This document shows, piece after piece, positions 57,425 through 64,000 of a stretch of DNA of 64,000 nucleotides; position 1 is the first letter of the stretch; the number at the start of each line of letters is the position of its first letter. The notes beneath the pieces were generated by a model. It ran no database searches. It saw only the letters and a program-made list of their open reading frames with translations, and had not been told where the DNA came from. Position numbers and translations under genes: made by a program. This DNA is from Alternaria dauci (taxonomy: Eukaryota; Ascomycota; Dothideomycetes; Pleosporales; Pleosporaceae), in NCBI RefSeq assembly GCF_042100115.1, contig NC_091272.1:6014001-6078000 (forward strand), given 5' to 3'.

Positions 57425-60310
57425 TTAATCCAACTCGCAGTCCTGTAACTCATCCCTAATATGATACAAGAAAAGGAACATTGAATCATTAAAAATAAGA
57501 GGAAAATGCAGCCTGATACTCGTCTGGTGACACTGCCGTCTCCCACTCTCCAAACGCGGATGTAGTCCGCACTCCCTAAGGGAAGCCAGGATCGCACCCC
57601 TGTGCTGTTTCTTCCCCTCCATAACACTGCGCTGTAGATCAGCACGTATCATCGTTATCGCATTGTCCTGGAGCTCGGGGGTGCTAAGTTTCCTGTATGA
57701 TGCCTCAATTTCCTTTAGGTTCTTAACAACCGCTTCTCTGCCCGTCTCCAGACAATTCTGCTTCACGGTCTCTCAGATACTAAGAAACTTTGTGTGGAAA
57801 ACCGTGTAAGGACCGTCGATTCCGCTCACACCATTCCACAATGTTTGCAGCCGCGATCTGGCGAGCGTCGTATCTCTTCTTTTCTTTGCTCGAGCAGCGG
57901 CGGTGTAGTGCTTCTCCATGGCCTCGGGGAAAAATTCGCCGTGGTTGTCTTCAGTGAGGTATCCTCCCATCCTCCCGCTAAGGCTTTTGAGTGCTATGTC
58001 CACAATCTTGAACATGCTGTTGAGCTGAGGCTTCCTGCAGTCGAGGTTGGCTCTGAACGTCTTGCTATCAAGGTCTTTTGGTTGCATCATGCAGGTCCTT
58101 CAAAAACTCGTCCACATGGTCTCTCATGCTGGAAGCTAGACCTCTCCTGGCGCCTGTGACCGCTTTCGATAGCTCTCCAAGTAATGGGTCCATCGTATTT
58201 TGTACGGGACGCAACAGATCCTGGTTCCAGCTGGAATTCCAATCCCCTTTGGTGCGGTGATTGCCCTGCTTATTCAAGAAGCATCGAACGGTGTTACTAT
58301 GTAACTTTTTCCAACCATCGAAACAACCATGAGCCTGATGTTTCCAAGACTGCATCGAATCTTGTAGTACGGCCTCCATTGGCCGTATTGTTTCTGTCCC
58401 AAAGACGTCCAATGTAGCCGCAAGCTGTGCCATGAACAGTTCTTCGTATTGACGAAAGTTGAACTTGGGTCCTGACTGTGCCGTGGTAGACGTGGTGCTA
58501 CAAACGTGGTCGATAAAGCTGAACATCTCGGGTAACGTTTCTTCGTAGCAGCGCATAAGATCATCCGTAACTCGTTCGTTCGCTATGTCAGCGAGTTTTC
58601 TGACCAGACTAGGAATCTTCGTTGCCTCGACGGATAGCGGGAGATCACCGTCCGTAAATAGACAGTAGCCCTCAATCCCCCTCAAATAGTGGTGTGCGCA
58701 AGTCGTTATTACGGTGAGGTCTCCAGAACTTCCTGCATATTGAGACTTCAACAGTGCTTCGATGCGGCGGCTGCGCTCTCCAGCGCAAATATCTCTTTCT
58801 CCAAGATCGATATATGCAAGTTCGCGAGCACAACGGTCTCTTTCTTTAAAATTTGTCGGCATATACCCGCTTTGCTCCTTTTTGACTTGTCCTTTGCGAT
58901 TGGATAGCCAGTCGAGATCTGCTACCTCATGTCGATCGAATGAAGTTTCCGTACGATCCGCAGGATCGAGACCTGTATCTCCCTTGCTCAGGACAACGAT
59001 GATATGTTGACCAGGCCTTCTCTTTCGGCGATCCTGAAGAAACCTCTTCAGGAAGTCACTGGCACCAGCCCGGATAACATCCTCAACGAATATGACCACT
59101 CTACTATGCTGTAGGTATCTGTTGGCTTTTGTTACACGGTCCTTGTTGATGTCTTCAAATCCGGGACAGTCGCCGACTGAATAACGAATTCGAAAATCTC
59201 CGAAGATCTCAATCTTTTCCACTAACAAAGTGGGATTGAAACCAATGTCCATGTCAACCACTGTGGTTTGGTCGTTCCCAAATGGCTTCAATCTGTTCCA
59301 GAGTTCGGTTACGTTGGTAGCATAGATTTTGGACAGGGTTGTGGTCTTCCGACGCCGCTCCTCAGCCCATTCGATGGAATAATCGATAGCTTTCTCTTGT
59401 CTCGCCTGCCACTGCGAGTCACGTGTATTACCGTAGTACCCAAGGAAAGCAAGGATGGCGTCTTCCGAAGCAAACTCCCTACGGTTGCTGAACAAATTCT
59501 GAAGTACGATTACGCTTTCCGATCCTTGGTCGTTGCCCTTTCGGACTGACTCTTTGCCTTTTCCAAGATCCATAATGATGTTGTGGAGATGCTGGCGCAC
59601 AGAGGCTTGACATGTCCTTGCGTCGATCACTTCAATATTTGCTTCGTAAGCTACTTTTGAGTGGGCTGGGCGTGGTGAGTAAACGATCGGAACGCGTGTT
59701 CCAGCCACACCACTTCCCTCCTAGGACGATTAGATGACGAACTGCTTCGAGGGAGCGTGCTTACCGATTTCGCGGTTTGGTCGACTCCCAAGAGGGCGTC
59801 TATGAGTCTAGACTTACCCTGCCCAATCTTACCAACAACTGCTACAGACTCTGGCACGCTTTGGTAGTTCTCCAGCACTGCGGCAAGTCTAGGCTTCAGG
59901 GCTGCTACCAGTTGCGGATCTTCGTCTGCCTTTAGCTTCATAAGGTAGTCTTGTGGGATCTTCAGGCAAGCATGCTCGGCTTTGAGAAACTCGCTGTGGT
60001 AGATGGGTAGGTTGGGAAGCTCTTCCGTTGCCGGGTCGTGCCGAATGAAGTCATCAATTTGGCCGTTGATGTACTCTTCATATTGGGCTAATCTTCGGTG
60101 TACACTCTCTTCCGCTGATGGATGTATTGACTTTTGTGTTGATGATTGCAATCGGCCGGTAGCTGTACTTATCAGTTCGTGTATTGTGACCAACAGCATA
60201 CATGGGTCAAACCGCAGCAGGTAAAGAAAATTATCATACTAACCTGGTCTTTTTCTCGGGTTCGCAGTGTTAGAGCGAGCAGTGTTTTGCTGAGGCAGGG
60301 GTACGTCCAT
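57425..60310 (-). pseudogene. Dynamin-like/SLIP-GC-type GTPase, broken by +1 shift and TGA
   Basis: Exon 1 60310-60244, intron 60243-60163 (81 bp), exon 2 60162-59765, intron 59764-59721 (44 bp), exon 3 59720-57425. The start ATG at 60310 (MDVPLPQQNT) splices in phase to ATGRLQSS. The P-loop GKIGQGKS (residues 133-140) and DCPGFED (G3) are present, then a long helical region. Between 58099 and 58068 the frame shifts by one base; an A4 run at 58077-58080 is the likely site. After the shift, translation continues (DLDSKTFRANL) to a TGA at 57775-57773 and then beyond it in the same frame to 57425. Correcting only the shift makes the length 920 codons. The family resembles fungal large GTPases (DUF7605/SLIP-GC-like); function unknown. 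The shift is not removable by a GT..AG intron. Confidence 0.7.
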
Positions 60311-62102
60311 GATTACGATCCCCAAAGGTCAGGATCTCGGTTGTCGATGAACAATCCTGCTGAGACTATGAGTCCGCGACTTGGAGGAATATATAGATAA
60401 TACAGTGTCTGTACATACAGGCATGGCAATTTATACACATAGCGGAGGGGAGTAGATGCTCGGGCAAGATAGAATTCCTGGCGATCCGAAGCATCCAGAA
60501 GACAGCATACGTCGATTAGAACTTATGTCTGAGTTGCCTGATACGGATGCACAGACAGAGCAGTCCTCTGGACGTAAGCGAGCCGGTAATCTGCGTCCGT
60601 CCAATAAGCTGTTCTACGTGTCTTAGATTGATACGCCGTGTGTCGAAAATGTCGTAAACCAGATGCCTGGACCGCTCCATGGTCTCTTATACCGATCTCT
60701 TCTGCATGCGCGGATTAGCCCGCAGATAGAAGCAAGCGCAGGAGGAACTGTTGGTGATTCGCAGTGTCGAGGACAGAAGGGAAGAAACGCTGAGAGACGT
60801 ACTGGACGAGATGCACATGATGTCAGGACCAGAAGGATACTTGTCTGGGCTTACTCGCGATTCTGGGAGTATGCTAGTTACGCACTCCGAATGGGGCTGT
60901 GAAAGCGAGTTGACACTGATACCATGTCGCAGACGCGCTGTAGCGGCGCGGTGCTTGCCACGTCTGCGAACTCTGTTGTAACGTCTGAAGCGTCCACAGC
61001 ATGGTGAGACTCAATATACAGACGTTGAAAAAGATAAACAACGGTGTAAAGGAAAAGGAATGCATAATATGGTATGTATGCAGGTCCGCTCTTGTATTTT
61101 GTGGCTGCAGACAATTCAGTTGGATTTCCTTTCCACGTGAAATCGAATGATCTCGAGTGCTGCCAGTACTGCCAGTATCCTCCCATACAGCTATAACATC
61201 CTGTGCTTCAGCCTCTGAGGGCTGGTGCGGGATTCTCCGCATACTACCCACGCCATGTGGTCTGATCACCAGCAATATTGGCCTCTGTTCACGATCTGGT
61301 GAAGCTGGTACCATGAAGTGAGACTGTCTCTTGAAGCATGGGGCGCTGCGACTATGCAGGCGTAGCAACGAGCTGAGAGCCCACGTAGAGCTCTCCTCCC
61401 GCCCGAGCGTTAGCCCTTACCCTGAACGTAGGACGACTGAGATGTACATTGACATGGCAACGAAGGCGTAAAAGTGATGAGGATGTGCTGAAGTTTCCTC
61501 AGTAGATGCACCGGGCATTCATGCCCCCACCAGTTGATGCGCTTCGGTCATTCCGGCCATGTTGATCTGCCAGAAGCCCTCGAAGCAAAGCAATAACGAA
61601 GAAGTCCTCTGTCCTACGAGAACATTGGCTGAGAAGCGAACGACGGTGCCCGCAAACATGCATCTTGCGTTGAAGTGGGTACCACGCTAAGAGCACAGGC
61701 CAAGGGGACAGTCGGCATTTTGGTCGGCCCGGGCATAGCGCGTCCTGCGATATCACTTCCAGAAACTTCTGCCTCGAGCTCCCCTCTACATAACTCGCAG
61801 AACCCTCCTTCTGCATTCCACACCATCGCTCTAATTCGCGCGTCGTGAAGCTCACTGTCAGCATCAGCGCTTTATACTGTAAGTATTGACCGCCCTCTCC
61901 CAAATTTCGAATGATGAGACACAAGCTGGCACCAGTCTGAGAAGACTTGTACTCTTTGCATGCGGATCAGCTGCTTAGACTTTTTAGTCGCCTTCTGACA
62001 ATACCTCACCACACCAATATCTTTGCACGAGTGGAAGAGACTGAAGCTAACAAGCCTCTTACAGAAATTTAATCGCAACTAGCGCGCGCCTCAGTAATCA
62101 CC
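60311..62102. other. Divergent intergenic region, 1.8 kb
   Basis: Promoters of the GTPase (minus) and Aha1 (plus). Frames such as 60663-60902 plus, 60874-61368 minus and 61499-61924 minus have no domains and no support. Nothing else was seen. Confidence 0.5.
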
Positions 62103-63223
62103 ATGGTTCTCCACAACCCGAACAACTGGCATTGGGTCAACAAGGACGTGTCAGGATGGACGCGGGAGTATCTTGACAAGGAGCTCACGCAGATATCAGC
62201 GGAGCAGGATGGCGTGACAGCAAAGATCGATAAAGTCGTAAGCATGGACGGTGACGTAGACGTGAGCCAACGCAAGGGCAAAGTGATTACCATCTTCGAT
62301 GTCAAGCTGAAGCTCGAATACTCGGGTAGGTCTTGCTCGGTTGCACTCTTCTTGGGCGAGCTGAGCTGACTCGGTCGGCAGGCAAGAACAAAGAGGGCGA
62401 AGAGGCCAGCGGCACCATTACCGTCCCCGAAGTCGCTCACGACACCGAGGAAGACGAGTATGTCGTATGTTCCCTTCGCTGGCACCATCCTTGATTTCTG
62501 CATGTGACCTTGTACATTGCGACTAACAGTTCGCCGTAGTTTGAGGTAGACGTCTACTCGGACGAAAGCAGCAAACAGCCCGTAAAGGACCTAGTACGAT
62601 CCAAGATCCTACCGCAGCTGCGTAAAAGCTTCGCCCAGCTTGCGCCTGCGGTCATGGCGGAACACGGAAAGGATATCCAGCATGCGCCAGGCGCGAACCC
62701 TGGTAGCGGCTTCACGGCGCCAAAGGTATACTCGAGCTCCAGCGTGAACAAGTCTAGCTCCAAGACAGAGACATCTGGCTCTCAAAAGAGCAGCTCTGGC
62801 GCAGTCGTCAACGTGACCACCATCAACGACAGCACAGAGTTCCGTACAGATGCGGCCAACCTCTACCAGACCTTTACAGACCCGCAACGCCTCGCCGCAT
62901 TCACGCGGGCCCCACCGAAGAACTGGACGGGCGCGCAACCGGGCGGCACATTTGAGCTCTTCGGCGGAAACGTCACTGGAGAGTTCACCGAGCTCCAGGA
63001 ACCCACACACATTGTCCAGAAATGGCGACTTGCACAATGGCCTGCGGGACACTACTCGACCCTGTCGATATGGTTTGACCAGAACGATGTTGATGCTGTG
63101 ACGGTCATGAGGGTAGAGTGGAAGGGTGTACCAGTCGGCCAGGAGGAGCCCACCAAGACCAACTGGGACCAGTACTACGTCCGAAGTATCAAGACGACCT
63201 TCGGTTTCGGTACAGTATTGTAG
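62103..63223 (+). CDS. AHA1: Aha1, activator of Hsp90 ATPase
   Basis: Exon 1 62103-62325, intron 62326-62381 (56 bp), exon 2 62382-62464, intron 62465-62539 (75 bp), exon 3 62540-63223; 329 aa. The N-terminal domain begins NPNNWHWVNKD, including the NxNNWHW motif required for full stimulation of Hsp90, and spans to about residue 150. A Ser/Thr-rich linker (about 165-205) leads to the AHSA1/START-like domain (about 210-329; FRTDAANLYQTFTDPQRLAAFTRA, GGTFELFGGNVTGEF, QKWRLAQWPAGHYS). The co-chaperone accelerates ATP hydrolysis by Hsp90 in the cytosol. All phases agree. Confidence 0.95.
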
Positions 63224-64000
63224 TTGACCGGCGGCCTCGATTGCATCATTGCATGGCACGGAGTAAGAGGCGTTGGGAGGACTTGACGATTGCATACGAA
63301 GTGATGGATATGGGTGAATTCAGTATCTACCGTAATGGTATGAATCCCAATGAGACATGTTTGAATGACCATTTTGGATTTTGCCTTTTGCTTGATTTTG
63401 AGGCGAATCTCGTATGTTATTCGTGCCAGCCGCTGCGGATAGCGACGCGACAGCTCCACTCTGCCGTACAACGTATTCTACTCCCAATTTCTTCGGTCTG
63501 AAAATGGCACTATTACTATCTAGAGCAAACAAGCCATATCAGTTCTGCAAGGGACGTTGTACAAAAAATCATCGAAGCGGCGCCGAAAGGACCTTGCCTA
63601 TCCGAGCTCACGGATACCCGTTGCCTACCACCTTCCCATACAGGCATAGATCGTCCTGCACTATCGCGACGACCGCGATCAAGCCATGCAAGCTTGTACA
63701 AGCTCTTGCCAATGCAAGCTTGAGACTGGCTAGCGGGGTACTTTCCTGGTAGCTTTCCACTCGGTTGGCAAGTCGCGGGCTTCATCGTCTCTGTCAATCT
63801 GGTCACTTGAGTGCTCCATTCTGGAATGAAATAGAGTGGCCAACCCCTGTACGTCCAAGCGACCGACCGTTGTACCAGCAATTTATTCGTAAGGACTGCG
63901 GAGAAAGCGGATCGCGAGATACAAACGCGAATACACCAAAGTGTACCATGACGTTGTCGGTACGAGCAGGTAGTGGATCACGGCCGCCATGCGCGGCACC
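63224..64000. other. Right-edge intergenic DNA
   Basis: Downstream of Aha1 to the window end. Frames on both strands (63414-63752 plus, 63516-63881 minus) have no recognisable features. A gene may start beyond the window. Confidence 0.45.

Noticed and set aside
58040..58140. Intron explaining the GTPase frame change
   Set aside because: No GT..AG pair with acceptable donor and branch site joins the two frames without removing family-like sequence.

Overview
This window looks like nuclear chromosomal DNA of a filamentous ascomycete, most likely a Dothideomycete of the Pleosporales type. The reasons are dense protein-coding genes on both strands, short introns (mostly 46-80 bp, GTAAGT or GTATGT donors, CTAAC-like branch sites), and fungal families such as an AcuK-type zinc-cluster regulator, a DUF6604 protein and berberine-bridge-like FAD oxidases. 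No rRNA, tRNA, CRISPR array or intact transposon was recognised. Exon boundaries were worked out by hand from GT..AG signals, reading phase and family conservation. Every multi-exon model reported as intact sums to a multiple of three.

Layout. 0.7-6.8 kb: an unknown basic protein (-), a secreted covalent-FAD oxidoreductase (+) and a small membrane protein (+). 9.2-12.6 kb: a calpain-family protease with a C-terminal array of Arg-Gly-Gly-Tyr-Asn repeats. 13.6-20.0 kb: a GPI-anchored 5'-nucleotidase interrupted by one in-frame TAG, an unknown protein, and a DUF6604 gene interrupted by five stops and one homopolymer shift. 20.4-28.4 kb: a HExxHxxGxxH metallopeptidase with a jacalin-like C-terminus (+), a secreted GH2 glycosidase (-) and a single-pass cell-surface protein (-). 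29.9-37.1 kb: a Bet1/Sft1-type SNARE, an Age2-type ArfGAP, a ZNF830-like protein and a Bye1-like PHD/TFIIS/SPOC protein. 37.1-41.2 kb: gene-poor, with a decayed tandem array of about 145-bp units. 41.2-45.7 kb: a WW/FF splicing-type protein divergent from the PRE9 proteasome subunit, then an unknown protein. 48.2-54.6 kb: a 15-exon DHA1-type MFS transporter and the gluconeogenesis regulator AcuK. 55.0-64.0 kb: riboflavin kinase, an aldo/keto reductase, a broken dynamin-like GTPase and the Hsp90 co-chaperone Aha1.

Functional picture. Most genes are conserved housekeeping functions: vesicle traffic (SNARE, ArfGAP), transcription and splicing (Bye1-like, WW/FF, ZNF830-like), proteostasis (PRE9, Aha1, calpain) and metabolism (FMN1, AKR, AcuK). 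They alternate with secreted or accessory genes (FAD oxidase, GH2, 5'-nucleotidase, surface protein, DUF6604, GTPase). No biosynthetic cluster is evident.

Most unusual signals. Three genes (5'-nucleotidase, DUF6604, GTPase) keep open, family-like sequence on both sides of stop codons, and two of them also carry a +1 shift at an A-homopolymer. This could be pseudogenisation by C-to-T transition (RIP-like), stop codons corrected in RNA, or sequencing error. The calpain repeat array and the 145-bp tandem array are the other notable features.
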